Below are positions 1 to 12,072 of a stretch of DNA of 64,000 nucleotides, piece by piece. How positions within the stretch are numbered: position 1 is the first letter of the stretch; every line of letters begins with the position of its first letter. The notes beneath the pieces are model-generated. The model saw only the letters and a program-made list of their open reading frames with translations, was not told the DNA's origin and did no database searches. Both the position numbers and the translations under genes were made by a program. Origin of the DNA: Apoda limacodes (taxonomy: Eukaryota > Arthropoda > Insecta > Lepidoptera > Limacodidae); NCBI GenBank assembly GCA_946406115.1, contig OX291547.1, positions 13,459,001 through 13,523,000 of the forward strand. The letters run 5' to 3'.

Positions 1-1
1 C

Positions 2-290
2 CTGACCGCCGAACCAGCACGCCGCGTCTACGCCGAGCATGACAGCAACAAGTACCGCCGGTCCTCCGCTGTCCGCGCAGCGAATCCTCAAAGAGCTCTG
101 GCAACCTTACTCACCGCCAGGAACACAACACTACTCAATGTTAGTGTTATTGTGGCCGCGGTTTTCTGTAAGGTGGAGGTACTTCCCCAGTTCGGGCCGC
201 TCATTCGAGCAAGTACTCGCTATGCCCTGCTTTAGTTGTTCGGGTGGCTTATTCGAGCGAGTACTTGCAGTGCCCTACCTCTACTAAAAA
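2..290 (+). repeat. GC-rich open segment, likely LINE 3' end or partial exon
   Basis: One frame is open from base 2 to the stop near 232 and is richer in GC than the neighbouring DNA. It reads through AEHDSNKYRRSSAVRAAN and LTARNTTLLN, which I do not recognise firmly. From about 190 the sequence repeats itself once with a period near 48 bases: each unit has TTCGGG, then ATTCGAGC, AGTACT and TGCCCTA. A run like GGTGGAGGTACTTCCCCAGT next to such units resembles a 3' tail common in lepidopteran LINEs. I favour the end of a LINE ORF plus its 3' UTR. A host exon ending at the GTAAGG near 167 is the alternative. Confidence 0.35.
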
Positions 291-467
291 GAAACTCGTA
301 CGCTTTACATTACAATAACGCACAAGTATGTAATGAGATACAAAACGATATTGAAATTGGTGAAATAAGAGACACTTTACGAGCAAATAAATGTGTTATA
401 AAATACATTATTATGTGCATGTATGTACTATTACTATACTATTACATGTATGTACAAATACATTGTG

Positions 468-890
468 CAATTTCCGTACCGCCCGTGTTAGACATAATTT
501 TGTTCATCACATTTACGAGTGAAAAAATAAAAATTTAAGATAAATAAATAATAAGTGTCACCAAAACACAATTAAAACGGTGGGAATAGAAGAAGAGAAA
601 ACAATGCCACCGCAAGACGCCGCTAGAGAGAGTCTAAAGAATTTATGAATTAAAAAGTTTTCGCTGAAGTTAAAACTTGTGATTGCTCGCTTCCAGCGTG
701 CGCTTAGTTCATATTTTGAACAAACAGCTTTTATACATACTTTATAGAATAGGCGTGTCATTTCCGCCCGTGGGATCTGTGAACGCACGCTTTGCTTTGA
801 AAAAAGTTAAAGTTATATAGAAAAATCCCGTAGGAGTAATTAATTTACCAGCACAGAATGATACTGTTTACGAGAAAGTGTTATGAAAAT
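468..890 (+). repeat. Unnamed ~0.6 kb interspersed repeat, copy A
   Basis: This copy shares ordered blocks with 19143-19730 and 61000-61400: TTTCCGTACCGCCCGTGTTA at the start, a (G)CGAGTGAATAAATAAAAAT block, CACCAAAACACAATT, GAATTTATGAATTAAAAAG, AATTGCTCGCT-like, and a tail with CCCGTAGGAGTAATTAA then ACTGTTTACGAG. No coding potential is visible. The family has at least five copies in the window and its tail also forms the arms of the fold-back element at 54842-55572, so it probably belongs to a DNA-transposon or fold-back group. No family name is assigned. Confidence 0.6.
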
Positions 891-1441
891 ATTATTAAAG
901 CTAGATTGTGTGTTCAAGTAGTATATTTTTTACTCCTTCAAACTACAACAGCTAAACCGATTTTGGAATGAAGATAGCGTATAACCTAAATTAACACATA
1001 GGCTATTGTAGGCGACACGATATAGAATTACTTGATAGGTAGTGGAGCCTATTGCCGTACCGCGTGCAAACCAGACTTAACGATATTTTCTCGATACATT
1101 ATTAACTTTTTGTTGCCCGTACCGGGAATTAAACCACGGTACTAGGACTCGAAAATCACTGCATAATGTATCCTATACACATTAAATCAGGATTCAAAAA
1201 TTTGTATTCATAATTTATTTCTTAAAAGTATTATTGTGATTTTTCAGATTTTTAGAACCCTTTGTTATAATACTAGCGCATAGACTAAGAAAATGTAAAA
1301 TGTGAGGTCCGCGTGGTAGACACAGACCTTAACATTTTCGTATGAACTATCCTGCAGTGTGATAGTAAAAAGGCCAGATCGTAGCTTTCTACTTCTACAA
1401 GAGTCAAGAGTTTCAAAACTTCTGAAGCCTTGTGATGCTTT
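891..1441. other. No gene seen
   Basis: AT-rich non-coding DNA between two copies of the same repeat family. I see no open frame of note and no repeat structure. Confidence 0.5.
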
Positions 1442-1680
1442 AATAGTATATTCTGTATTCAGGATGGTAAGGAGAAAATTACTAAAGAGAGACTATTAAG
1501 AAGCCTAAGGCCGAAGGCTTTCATGACTCGAGTTGAGCGTCATTACTGCTCGTGGGTTCTATGACCCTATGAAAGTTAAATTTACAAAGAAAAATGTGAT
1601 TGCCCGTAGGAATAATTAAGGTCTTAGCACCCACTATACCTGCATATAATGACACTGTTTACAACTAAGTGTGATTGATG
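1442..1680 (+). repeat. Unnamed ~0.6 kb repeat, copy B with internal deletion
   Basis: The head (AGTATATT, GGTAAG-like, GAAAATTACTAA, AGCCTAAGGCCGAAGGC) is joined at about 1540 directly to the tail block (GAAAGTTAAATTTACAAAG, GCCCGTAGGAATAATTAAGG, TCTTAGCACCCACTATACC, ACACTGTTTAC). The middle present in copies A and C is missing, so this is an internally deleted copy in the same orientation as A. Confidence 0.6.
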
Positions 1681-2037
1681 AAAAGGATGATAACAGAAAC
1701 GACCATCTCCGACGCCTAAATGTTTTCTCTGATGCACAAAGGAGTATTCAAATGATGAAGGCTTCCAGCGTTACTTAATTCCGTATTTTAAAATCCCATG
1801 ATAAAAAGTGTCTAAAATACTTTAATTATTTTACATTCTACATAAGCGTTTAACATACACGTACGAATTACTGCGCTATCACATCTAAATCGTAAGCTAT
1901 ACTGAATGGGAAGGTGCTATAGCGCCGGTTTTGGTTATTCTGCGCTGTGCTCATCCTCGCCAATCCGCCCGCACTTAACGCAAACTCAAGATTGCATCAG
2001 TGAGGTGTTGAACGTTATAAAAAATGTATCAGATACT
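1681..2037. other. No gene seen
   Basis: Low-complexity AT-rich DNA. An open stretch near 1906-2037 runs into the following repeat and shows no family motif. Confidence 0.4.
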
Positions 2038-2290
2038 CCGGAAACCATAAAAATCGGTCAAGTGCGAGACGGAATCGTACGAGTTATCCCCCCTTAATTT
2101 TTACTTTTTAACTTTTTATTATTTGTTAATAATTCGCCATTACAAAACATATTCTGTGAAAATTTCAGGCTTCTATTTATTTCGGTCTTAACGACAGAGC
2201 CCTTTAATGGTTCGACAGACAAACAGACAACGTAGGCTTGGTGATAGGGCTTCGTTGACACCCTTTGGCTGCGGAATCCTACAAATACAA
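2038..2290 (-). mobile_element. Hairpin-ended Helitron-like non-autonomous unit (diverged)
   Basis: The right end has CCTTTGGCTGCGGAATCC (a decayed CCTTTGGGTACGGAACCC) and the left end has a decayed GGTCAAGTGCGAGACGGA. Between them lie CTGTGAAAATTTCAGGC and GGTTCGACAGACAAACAGACAA. The same ordered blocks occur, better preserved, at 9415-9700 and 40790-41035. The assignment to Helitrons rests on the hairpin next to the helicase at 25655-26180. Confidence 0.5.
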
Positions 2291-2690
2291 TATCTACTTT
2301 TCGTGTTCTAAGAAGTTTTAGTTTTTACATAAAATTGTAACAGAAACAATAAAAAATTGCTTATTAAAATTATTCCAGTCTTTATCAACAATTCTATTAC
2401 TATTTAAATTTTCCAATTAAGATAAAATCGTTTTGTAACATAAAACACGAGTCTAAACAGACTTCAATATGACGTCAAACACCCGCTTGCGTTGAAACTT
2501 TTATATTGACTTATAACTTACATTTTCGTATTTCCAAGATCCAATATATCTGTAGCAATATCTCGCTCACAGTTTCCCGTCCCAGCGGACACGGGCCCTG
2601 TCTGTTGCGATCAGTTAAATCGTACCTTAGAGATGAATAGAAACAACCCTTGTATCTAATTCCCACTATTCCACTTAAGCGCCTAATTGT
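2291..2690. other. No gene seen
   Basis: AT-rich sequence without recognisable coding or repeat signal. Confidence 0.4.
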
Positions 2691-2870
2691 GAAAGGCTGG
2701 TACCTTCATACGTTCCCACAATTGAGGCTCCGGCCTTCCCTTACATTGGGCGAGGGCTATTTGGGATGCAGTCCATCACGCTGGCGCAGTGATCATTGTG
2801 CGGACTTCACAAACGTCTTATTGACGTAGGTAAGCAGGTTTGTTCACGATGTGTTCTTTGCCAAAAAGCG
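2691..2870 (+). repeat. Lepidopteran interspersed repeat fragment
   Basis: A decayed copy of the sequence seen better at 28895-29075 (+) and 62960-63110 (-): CTTCATACGT, a purine/pyrimidine GGCC-rich block, GTGCGGACTTCACA, then AGGTAAGCAGGTTTGTTCAC and GATGTGTTCTTT, a decayed CAGGTTTCCTCACGATGTTT. No coding. This type of tail recurs in butterfly and moth genomes, but I cannot give it a reliable family name. Confidence 0.5.
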
Positions 2871-4230
2871 GTTAAATTCAAATAGTCTAGAATTAAATAA
2901 CCCTTCTACAATGCACGTGACATTTAATTTTATTGACTTATAAAGTGCGTTTTTATACACGTTAACTTAGGGTGTTAGATTGATTGTGAATATAAAATAA
3001 ATTAAAATAAAAATTCAAAACAATTTGCATTATTCAATTTTCAATCAAAATAAGTTTATTACTGTTATTTTTTTTATATTTTTAGAACACGCGATAGAAA
3101 AGTTAAAGGGCAGGACATGTAAATTTCAACCTGGAAGGCAAATAACTCGCAAGAGAGTCTGACTCTGAGAGAAAAGTTAACATAAACATATTTTCGAAGA
3201 CCTAACTAAGCAGCCTTTACGAAAAAAAATACACATCTATGATCTATGTATAGAGAGTCCTAACAAAGTATCATAATTATATAATACAAAAATTTATGTT
3301 TGTTTTTTGTTTCTATGTATGTGTATTTTACATTATTTTTTATATGTATATGAATTCCTAATTTATTTATTTATTTACATGTTTGTAAAATGTAAATATG
3401 TATGTATGTCTATATATAAAATAATCGAAGTTTTATTGGAGTTGCTTGAGTGTGGCATGCTCTCTCAAAGTGTCTCTGCGGTGGTGGCATGTGCGTTGGG
3501 TCGTTACGTTTGTACCTGTATTACGTTTGTGCATTACCACCTTTAAACTTTTATCACAGTTGAGATGAATGAGACTCAGAAACATTAAAATACAACTACA
3601 AAACAGGGTCAATATTTTCAGGTGTTGTATTTTTACAAAAGCCTTTTGTTACCATAACGAGGTATCAAAATTAATTTGGGTAAGTACCTGATATTTTACA
3701 CACACACCGTTATTTCTTTACACGTACTAAAAGTGACTGCTATAATGAAATGTAAATAAAACTTTGTCTCTTTGTCTCCGATTCCCACGGGGACAGTTCC
3801 CTATTGTGATGGGTCCGACGTGAAGAGGTGCCCTTAGGCACTTTCGCTTTCTTGGTAATTCCCGGCAAGATACATCTATGTATAACATTATAAAGTTATT
3901 CAGCGCTTTAAGGGGAACGGGATTCGAACCCGCAACATGTCGAAGTTCCCAAGTAATTTAAGCCGCAATCTACAGGATCCAAAATAAAATGGTTTGTGTA
4001 AGTTATAGCAAACGAAAACTTAATATAACTCGACGTCCGACGGGGTGTACTTTACCCGCTGAGAACAGTTCCAATGACCATGTAGTGTTTCCACTCGTTC
4101 TCGGAAAATCATTTTTACCTTGTTTTGTGAAAACACATTTTTTTATTTAATTATAAAAATATATAAAATTCCACACTTTGATAAATATGAAAGTCGACTG
4201 ACTTGTTATATCTTTGAATCTCAAGCGCTT
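2871..4230. other. AT-rich, no gene; short tRNA-like T-arm at 3910-3940
   Basis: No coding signal. Near 3912-3935 the minus strand carries a T-arm-like GGGTTCGAATCCCGTT followed by CCCC, as in a tRNA 3' half. I cannot build a D-arm and acceptor stem around it, so it is at most a tRNA-derived SINE remnant. Confidence 0.35.
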
Positions 4231-4705
4231 TTCGTATCTCTTTTTAGGGTTCCGTACCTCAAAAGGAAAAAACTGAATCCCTATAGGATCATTTTGTTGT
4301 CTTTCCGTCAGTCTATCTGTCCGGCTGTCAAGACCCTTTTTCTCAGGAACGCGTGCAGGTATCAAGCTAAAATTTATATCAAATGTTCAAGTCTACTTCC
4401 CCTTGGAGCTGTGAAAAAATCAAATTTCTAAGCTAACGCAATCAAAAGATACAGCCGTTTATGCAAATTTTCGAAACTCGCAAGGGAATCAAAACCTACA
4501 GGGTACTTTCCTTGAACTCAGAATCTTGAAATTTGGTACGAAGTAACGTCTTATAGTACAGATAAAGGAAAAATTGCGAAAACCATAAATTTTTAGTTAC
4601 ATCATATAAAAAAAAAATTTTTAATAATATAAAACAACATATAATAAGTTTGCACGGAACCCTCGGTGCGCGAGCCTGAATCGCACTTGGCCGGTTTTTT
4701 TTAAT
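4231..4705 (+). mobile_element. Longer hairpin-ended Helitron-like unit
   Basis: Starts with TTTTTAGGGTTCCGTACCTC and ends with ACGGAACCCTCGGTGCGCGA, CCTGAATCGCACTTGGCCGG and a T-run. The end forms the same GCGAG...CTCGC-type hairpin (decayed here) as at 40990-41030 and 25655-25705. The interior contains a TCTGTCCGGCTGTCAAGACC block. At about 475 bp it is longer than the ~260 bp units at 9415 and 40790, so it is a related subfamily with a different interior. No coding. Confidence 0.5.
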
Positions 4706-5689
4706 TATTGTAATTTCCTTCTGGCCAGCGTTAACATAATTTATTCTTTTGCATTCAATAACTGACATGAAAGTACAATTGACAATAATTTTGTTAGAAA
4801 GGATTGATAACGTATTAAATTATGAAATTATAATTCGGCGACTGGAAGCCTAAAGAAAATGTATAAAGTAAACATTATATTAGTTCCGGGACCAACAACC
4901 CAAAAATGAAAGGAAACACAGTATATGTCAAAATTGCAGAATTATAAAGCTGTGATATGCAAACATATAAGCGGACGTAGATGACAAAATATGTACATGA
5001 GATACGTTTTTCCCATTGGCTACAAAACCCTAAAAACCAATAAAAGCTTCTTTGCAAGATGTATATATTTTCGAAACGTTATTTTCAGATAATACAATTT
5101 GTATATAGATAATAATAAAGATAATTCTTACAACAAACTATATTTTATGTGATACCAATAAGTAATATTTATGAATACTTGAGAATGTTTGCCATATTAC
5201 TTATCTATGCCTGTTAGAGATCATAAAAATTCGTAGTACCTTTAGTGGTTAGAAATAAATGAATAAAATAAATTCTAGATAATTTGCAGTAATAAATATG
5301 ACAAAAAAAAACTACGTTAGTTTTTTTTATTCATTTGTTACCGCTAACTAGTCCACTTCTAATATGTATAATAAATTTATAAGTATAACCCGATATTTAG
5401 GACAGTAATAAACAACGAGTAAGTTAAGTACTTTTTACCAACTCAAAAAAAAAATATTTATTCGACCTTTACGTATGTAATATTATTAAAATTGCACAAT
5501 ATTGATGTGTGGGCTTCAAGAAAGGTGTGAAAATTTTAAATGTATGAATGTATGTTTATTATTTCTTTTTTATTGAATTATGTACCGTCTAACTTAAGGA
5601 ACAGTTGCATCAACGCATTGGTTTAACGGCGCCACTCTAAGCGAAACGTATTGCGTGTATGATATCCGACATCTTTGCTCATCGCGAAC
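4706..5689. other. No gene seen
   Basis: Very AT-rich, with short open frames that show no family motifs or codon structure. Confidence 0.45.
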
Positions 5690-5825
5690 CGGTTTTATAC
5701 CACTAAGGTGGCACATAAGTATACTGCCCACCTAATGCTAAGTGGTCACCGTAGCCTGTAGATATTTGCAAAACCATCCAGGGACATAACTCGCGCATTG
5801 GCGACCCCTTAAATCTCAAATCACT
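5690..5825 (-). mobile_element. 3' tail of CR1/jockey-like LINE
   Basis: ATACCACTAAGGTGGCACAT, CCTAATGCTAAGTGGTCACC and GTAGCCTGTAGATATTTGCA match the 3' end of the LINE at 15601-17003, also seen at 45187-45505 and 60115-60355. Only the tail survives, as expected for a heavily 5'-truncated insertion. Confidence 0.7.
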
Positions 5826-6455
5826 ATCTAGTTGGGTGGCCATGTACTGACATAATATATCCAAGTACCAGCTAAAAAATTAAATAAAAATACAGCGCCT
5901 TTAACATCCCTCTAAAATTATAAATATTTCAACAAACATAAATCAACCTTTACTGCCCCGTTTTCAGTATTTTAATAGCGTCCATAACGCACTTGTGCTG
6001 CAATCACAATTACCGAACAAGTGCCTTTTACTTTACACATTTAAAAAAAAATTAACATACTTGTGCAAAAAGCAGCCTTTTCTTTTACGCGTCCACTACG
6101 CACTTTTGTGGTAATTTTACAGTTTTTTTCTTATTTTTACGAAGAAGAAATTATGCCTATGAACTAAGTTCTTATTATTGCAATAACATATACAACGTAC
6201 TTGTTAAAAATATTTTGTTTAAATACTATAAGATTCCATTAAATAACATTTTTACACTATAAGTATTTACTGTCCTTAATGTGTTGAAAACGGTTGTATA
6301 ACACTCGTGAGCTCTGCTTAATACACACTCTGAACAACGCCCTTGCTCTCGGTATATTTGGCTGCAACCTCGTCTGTAAAGAGCATCCTAGCTCACTTGT
6401 ATCATAATAAATACTAAATACTATTACGCACGTGGAACATTGAGCTATGTGTTAT
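5826..6455. other. No gene; short diverged direct duplication
   Basis: Two related segments lie about 111 bases apart, near 5978 and 6089: GCGTCCATAACGCACTTGTG and GCGTCCACTACGCACTTTTG. Otherwise the stretch is AT-rich DNA without coding signal. Confidence 0.4.
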
Positions 6456-6530
6456 CTTATTCTTGAAGTCGAAGCCAAAAAAATCATTGACACGTATCTT
6501 TGCTTCAAATTTTTCGACTTCAAGGATAAG
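6456..6530. other. Inverted repeat, 18-bp arms, 39-nt loop
   Basis: CTTATTCTTGAAGTCGAA (6456-6473) pairs with TTCGACTTCAAGGATAAG (6513-6530): 17 Watson-Crick pairs and one G-T wobble. Could be a small inverted-repeat element or a transcribed hairpin. No target duplication is evident. Confidence 0.5.
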
Positions 6531-7490
6531 AAAACAATTAGATCTGTAAGAAGTGCCTAAGGTTTATTTATAACTTTTTAGGGGAGGTTTTGAAGGTGGT
6601 GTTATTTTTTATTTTTGTTGTAATCATATACATTTCGGTATCAAATATTTTTAATCTTCTACCGTCACATTTTTGTTTTTTAATCATCTTAATTAGTGAT
6701 TTGGATCAAAAGAAAATTAGCTTGAGTTCCAGGACGACTAGCCTTTCTTTAATTTTTGGGATAAATTTCTATCAGAAATCTAAAACTAAAGTGAGCGTAT
6801 TCCAAAACCTATGTAAGTAGGGCTGCATAGGTAGGTATATAAACAAAAAATAAAAATATCTATTTTCTATCTATCTATTCTATGTGGATACTATGTAGAA
6901 ATTAAAAAATGGCTACTTTTAGAAACTGCTTTCACTGAGTTCAATAATTTATAGTAACATTTGTTGATTTAGAGATATTTTAATTCTGCCGATGCATTAA
7001 TTGCGATATTTTATGTCATAACTTCCTTTAGTCCTTCAACCTTACTTTAGTAATTAACAAACTCCAAGTGACTTTTAAAAAACTCACAGATACATAAATC
7101 TTCATTGACTTAGGAAATACAACATAAATATTTATACATAGAAATGAAAAATTATTTCTGTGTATGTAATGTATTGTATATTATTTACTCCCTGCAGGTA
7201 AATCTTTGAAGAAACTTTGTTTTATTAATTTACATTAAGATAAAAAAAAGCTTAACTTTAGGTGAATAGAGTAAAATTTATTACTTACCTTAGTTTTCGG
7301 TTTCACTCATAGTTTAACTACACGAATAAATAGTACATATACTCGTTGCAATTAAAACTTTAAATTGCTCTATTTCCGCTAATATTAAACAAGTTTAAAT
7401 AAGCAAAATTCACATACATAACAGATTTAATACCTAAGGAATTCAAATACTGTAGGGGAGAAAAATTAATTTATAGTTATATAGCCGAGA
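6531..7490. other. No gene seen
   Basis: AT-rich. An open frame at 6590-6820 is hydrophobic because of T-rich codons and lacks any motif. Confidence 0.45.
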
Positions 7491-7648
7491 GTGAAAGCGG
7501 AAGTAAGACATAAGTCGAGCTACGCGCGGTCTTAGTGCGACCTCTTTCTACGACGCGCGCCCGCTGACTGCTACGAGCTACGCGCTACGACGGACGGCAG
7601 CTACGGTGCTACGAAGTTTGTCGTGCTATAATGCAAACTTTCGTAGCC
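7491..7648. repeat. CpG-rich patch with CTACG repeats and a hairpin
   Basis: A sudden GC- and CpG-rich island in AT-rich DNA. It is built from recurring GCTACG / CTACGACG words and ends in an inverted repeat: GCTACGAAGTTTG (7608-7620) against CAAACTTTCGTAGC (7634-7647), with one bulged base. No coding frame runs through it. It may be a fragment of a transposon end. Confidence 0.4.
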
Positions 7649-7784
7649 AATAATGAAAGCGTTATTCACACATTCAATATACCTATACAATGATTTTAAT
7701 ATATCTCTTGGTAATAATAGATACTAATACACACGAATAACTAGCACGTGCCATAATTTAAGGGAATATTTAAGGTACTACCTC

Positions 7785-7870
7785 ATTATTAGGGTTCCGT
7801 AGCTGAATGGCAAAAACGGAACCAATGTAGTGTCGTCACGTCTGACCATCTGTCCGTATTTGTCGCTTTT
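7785..7870 (+). mobile_element. 5' end fragment of a Helitron-like unit
   Basis: ATTAGGGTTCCGTAGCTGAA, AACGGAACC and CTGACCATCTGTCCGT match the left end of the 40790-41035 type of unit. The hairpin end is missing. Confidence 0.45.
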
Positions 7871-8520
7871 TAATAATAATAATAATGTAATACTCTTCTT
7901 ATATTTTCATCATATTTTATTGATTCTTATGAAATTATGCTAAGAGTTAACTTATGTAATAAAATATAGAAATAAATAGGGGGAAGCTCTCGTCTATACA
8001 CTGAATTAGTGTAAGGAGAGTTTCTCACGCATCCCTTATATAGAAAAAGGGTTGCTAGGTTTGCAAGTTATTAGCTTATAAGGTTAAAAATATTGCATCT
8101 AACTTTTTATATGTTAATTTTCAAAAAAATATAAAATCATAATAGGTCATCAAGATACTTCAAACTAAAATTTCCTTTTAACAAAATTAGTTTGTAAGTT
8201 TATTCAGGTAACTGCAATAACTCTCTTTCTACGGAACCTCACATAAATGCGTACTGCAAGCACTTGTATTTTTTTTATCTACACTAATGGTTAGAAATAT
8301 CTTATACCACCGTCAGTACAAAGTTTATAATACCTATAGTCAATTTAAATTATTATTTTAAAAATTTTTCGTGGACTCAATCTTAGCCAAAAAGTATTAA
8401 AATTGATAACTATATAGAAATCCTGTTGTTCTTAATAATCTTTATTGTTATTGTTATAGTTATGTCTTAAGTAATCTGTCTTTTTTAATAATAGCTAATT
8501 ATGGTGTTAACAAAAAAGAA
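7871..8520. other. No gene seen
   Basis: AT-rich, without coding signal. Confidence 0.4.
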
Positions 8521-8524
8521 AAGG

Positions 8525-8705
8525 AGGTGTTTTCTCCCGCGAACGCTTGGGCTTGAGTATGGTCTCCTTGCAGAGGTTTTCTCGTGGGATTTAGTATGGT
8601 GTTCTTCAAAAGGAAAGTGACTGGATCGGAAATGCGCAAGTGATACCTCTTACGCTGCAAAAGTCCATAGACTATAGTAACTGCTTAACATCACGTGAGC
8701 TGTAT
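8525..8705 (+). mobile_element. 3' tail of CR1/jockey-like LINE
   Basis: CTCCCGCGAACGCTTGGGCT, AGTATGGTGTTCTTCAAAAG and GCGCAAGTGATACC are the coding-strand counterpart of 15700-15830: the end of the reverse transcriptase ORF and start of the 3' UTR. The frame is broken and the far 3' end is diverged. Confidence 0.65.
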
Positions 8706-9414
8706 CACTTTCGTGGTAAAATGAAATTCATCAATCTTAATTATTTTCTGGTTATGAGGTTATGCTCACTGCTTTAAAATTATAATTTGGAACATCATCT
8801 TCAACCCTTTTTAATATATATTTTGCTCACGTTAATGATGGTTGACGCTTTTTTTTAAACGCTTAATGTAGCAATTATTATTTATGTAACTTGTCTTTTT
8901 ACATAAGTTATGGACTTTGAGTTCTTTAAATTGTCGTATAGACTGCGCAATAACCACACAATGTATATTTACAATGTATAACTTAATTTAAAGAATATTT
9001 GTGTATTTGTAAGATTAATGTACTAAGACTTTATAAGTCACTAAAATTTGCTTGAAATAAGTACTTTAATAATTAACATAAATTAAGTTAAGAAAGTAAA
9101 GTTGAGTTTGCGAAAATTAAGCGAACCTACAAAATTTCATTAATTTTCGAAGTTCAGTATAGATTCAATATAAGATAAAAGATCATTAAAACTTCTAATA
9201 CACGACACTGGCTTTATTAATTAAAACATAAGCCAAATGCAAATTATACACGCACTAGGCAAGAATTCCTCAGATTCATAATAATTGCGGACTTCTGAAA
9301 AACTTGTGCGCCGATTTTGTTCAAAATATTTTTATCGTGATTCTTAGAACTCATGGTTCGAAAGTAAGTGTCTTCATCTATATTTTCCGTGTTCACAAAA
9401 TATGAATCTCAGAA
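8706..9414. other. No gene seen
   Basis: AT-rich non-coding sequence. Confidence 0.4.
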
Positions 9415-9700
9415 AATCAGCCAAGTGCGAGTCGGACTCGTGCCATTATCTATAAAAACGACAAAAAATTACATTTGTTGTATGGGAGCCGCCCTTAAAT
9501 TGTTTTATTTTATTCTGTTTTTTAGTATTTGTTGTTATAGCGGCAACAGAAATACATCTTCTGTGAAAAATTCAACTGTCTAACTATCACGGTTCATGAG
9601 ATACAGCCTGGTGACAGACAGATAGACGGAAGGACGGACAGCGGAGTCTTAGTAATAGGGTCCCGTTTTTTAACCTTTGGGTACGGAACCCTAAAAAACA
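9415..9700 (-). mobile_element. Hairpin-ended Helitron-like non-autonomous unit
   Basis: The left end is AGCCAAGTGCGAGTCGGACT (hairpin arm GAGTC/GACTC). The right end is GGTACGGAACCCTAAAAAA preceded by TAATAGGGTCCCGTTTTTTA. The interior has TTGTTATAGCGGCAACAGAA, CTGTGAAAAATTCAACTG and GTGACAGACAGATAGACGGA. The same order occurs, inverted, at 40790-41035. Non-coding, about 285 bp. Confidence 0.6.
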
Positions 9701-10509
9701 GTTAGGTACTAAGAAACTCGCTTGACGACATTCCACACGATGGGAAATGTCATTTCTCAGCCCAATAGAGCTAGTTACTACTGAAAAAACAACTGACAAT
9801 TTCATTACAAATATGTAAGGCAGTTCACACAAGATTTCTACAGAAACAATGCAAAGACGGCAGAATTTCAGGGCTGTGGTTTACCAATAAACTGACATGA
9901 AAAATCCTAATAGTTTTCTTTTTAACTTTATTCAACTTGCAATAATCGTATGTACGACTAAGATGTCCGTTTCAAAATTTGCAATTTTCTTCCAATTGCT
10001 GGTATCCGATGAATTGAATTTGGCATATTTAGGGAAGTTCGATAACAATGCAATAGTTTGGTACATTTAAGCTAATCTGATAATGAAGCCGGGATATAGG
10101 GACTGAAACTAGGTACCTGATAGCAGATGGCAAATGGTAGGACTGCCGAATTTTTTATAGTTAGTTTTGTTGTCATGAGTACTTTTCATTACACATGATG
10201 ATCTGAAGATCGAGCCGGAAGATTTCCACTAAAAATTTTGATGGCAACTGCAATGACAGTCTTGTTTAAGCTCGTTTGTTTTGTTGTCAAGAGTACTTTT
10301 TACTAAATATGAAAGCTTTTGTTTAACAATCTATTTTTAATTTTAGTTACTTAGACTTTTAGAAACCCATATTGATTCTGTTTTTTCATTGGGTATGGAA
10401 TCCTAAAAAGAGGCTTCAATTATATTTTATTCCCCGGTATTAAATATAAATAGCAGCTGTTTAGAAGTCTTTAAATTGTCAATTCTGATTAAATAAATTC
10501 TTAAGCCTG
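9701..10509. other. No gene; short internal direct repeat
   Basis: TGTTGTCATGAGTACTTTTC near 10170 and TGTTGTCAAGAGTACTTTTT near 10283 are related copies about 110 bases apart. No coding signal. Confidence 0.4.
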
Positions 10510-10690
10510 TAAAGCCTGGTTGATTTTTTTGCCATAAAGTTCACATTTCAATGTGACTTAATGCCTTAAAGGACATTATTTTATGTGAATCTTATCTCCG
10601 TAATAAAACTCGATCCTATATTATTGACTATAAAACACGAGATGTAAATAAATTGGAATATAAGGTGACGGACTGACATAAAATAAAAAA
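10510..10690 (+). repeat. Unnamed repeat shared with 50745-50890
   Basis: The block TTTATGTGAATCTTATCTCC / GTAATAAAACTC / TATTATTGACTATAAAACA / GAGATGTAAATAAA / GGTGACGGAC recurs in the same order and orientation at 50745-50890. Both are non-coding. With only two diverged copies in the window the element type cannot be determined. Confidence 0.5.
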
Positions 10691-12070
10691 GACATTTGCA
10701 ATGTCTTCATTTTAAAACAATTTAGTGTAGTGACCCAATTACATTAGTCTACCAGTAACTAAATGTGGGGCTGAACAACGTGGTCAATCGTTGTTTATGT
10801 GGCATCTAGTGGTATAGTAAACAGTCCGTCGTGGTCGTTTTCATATGACAGCAGTTAAGCCAAGTCTAAAGTCTTATTAAGCCGACAACTCTTACAGTCA
10901 AGTGGTACTAACTAGACAACATCCACCAATTCGCACTGGGCCAGCGTGATTGGCTGAGGCCTGTCTCCTTTCTTAAAAGGAAAAGCTGTAAAAAAATTTA
11001 TGACATCGTGGTGTCACATAACTATCCACAAGGGCATTGTGACCCTTGGTGTTGACATAACCAGAGACGTTTTCCGAGATTATTTGACCTTGACCCTGTC
11101 AATTTTGGTGAACTCCACAGAGCAATGTATCACTTCACTTCTGAGTAAAGGTTGCTACTATATAAGTTAAACTCCGGCTCCTTATTGAGTACAAATGCCA
11201 TCTCTGGACGGGTGCACCTTTATGACAAGCTACAGTTACCGTTAAAGATCAGGTACACCGTAGATGTAAGTTTGTGGTAATAAAACAAGTTATACTAGAT
11301 ACTAAGAATCAACAACTTGAAGAATTGTTAGGAAATAAAGACTCGGTATTTTGGTTCATAGTCTGCTAATAATGCTCCAACGGTGACATCATGCGGTATG
11401 CCAGGGGTTTCCGTTTAAACCTACGTACTCTTTATTGCTAAATAAGGAATAATCAGTTTTTTTGACATTTATCACCTTTAAATCCATTACCTTATTTACC
11501 TTTATTACCTTTTAGTTTTTATTCAAGAAACTATACTATTTAACTATGCTATTCTATACAAAAACTATTCTATTTAAGATTTTTGTGACGGATGTGCACG
11601 TTTTTTTTTTGGCACACGTTGCTTTTCGGTCACTTTTAGTCATCTGTCATCTTCGAGTTATATATAGGGTGTATAATGGCTGAGGCAAAAAAAAATAATA
11701 TTTGTTTTTTAATTTTGTTATGAGTATGTCTCTGACAAAAATCGGATGGCACATATCTGACGGGACACTAAGCTCTTATCGCTCAGAGTTGACCAACCGG
11801 AGATGTGTAGATAGCCCTTAAGCTGCATCTTCATAAAAAGACAGCAGTTTTTATACGCAAATTGGAGTTCCTTACAGAATATTTTCCTTCTTAATCTTTT
11901 GAACCAGTCTTTACTTTTCCATATAAACAAAAAGCAGAAAGAGATTTATGTCGGTAAAACAGTACGTGTAATATTAACACGAAATCTCTACAGTTCTAGA
12001 AACTTCTATATTATACAATAAGTACAATATATGTGTTATATCAAGAAACTTTGTTATGGCAGTCCGAAAC
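10691..12070. other. No gene; one repeat fragment at 10920-10980
   Basis: A short piece, ATTCGCACTGGGCCAGCGTG / ATTGGCTGAGGCC, looks like the middle of a common lepidopteran LINE-associated repeat on the minus strand. The rest is AT-rich without coding signal. Confidence 0.4.
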
Positions 12071-12072
12071 AT

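Noticed and set aside
2..166. Definite host exon ending at GTAAGG
   Set aside because: The downstream 48-base duplication and repeat-like tail make a LINE 3' end at least as likely; kept only as a low-confidence repeat.
3910..3940. Complete tRNA gene
   Set aside because: Only a T-arm-like string is present; acceptor and D-arm cannot be formed.
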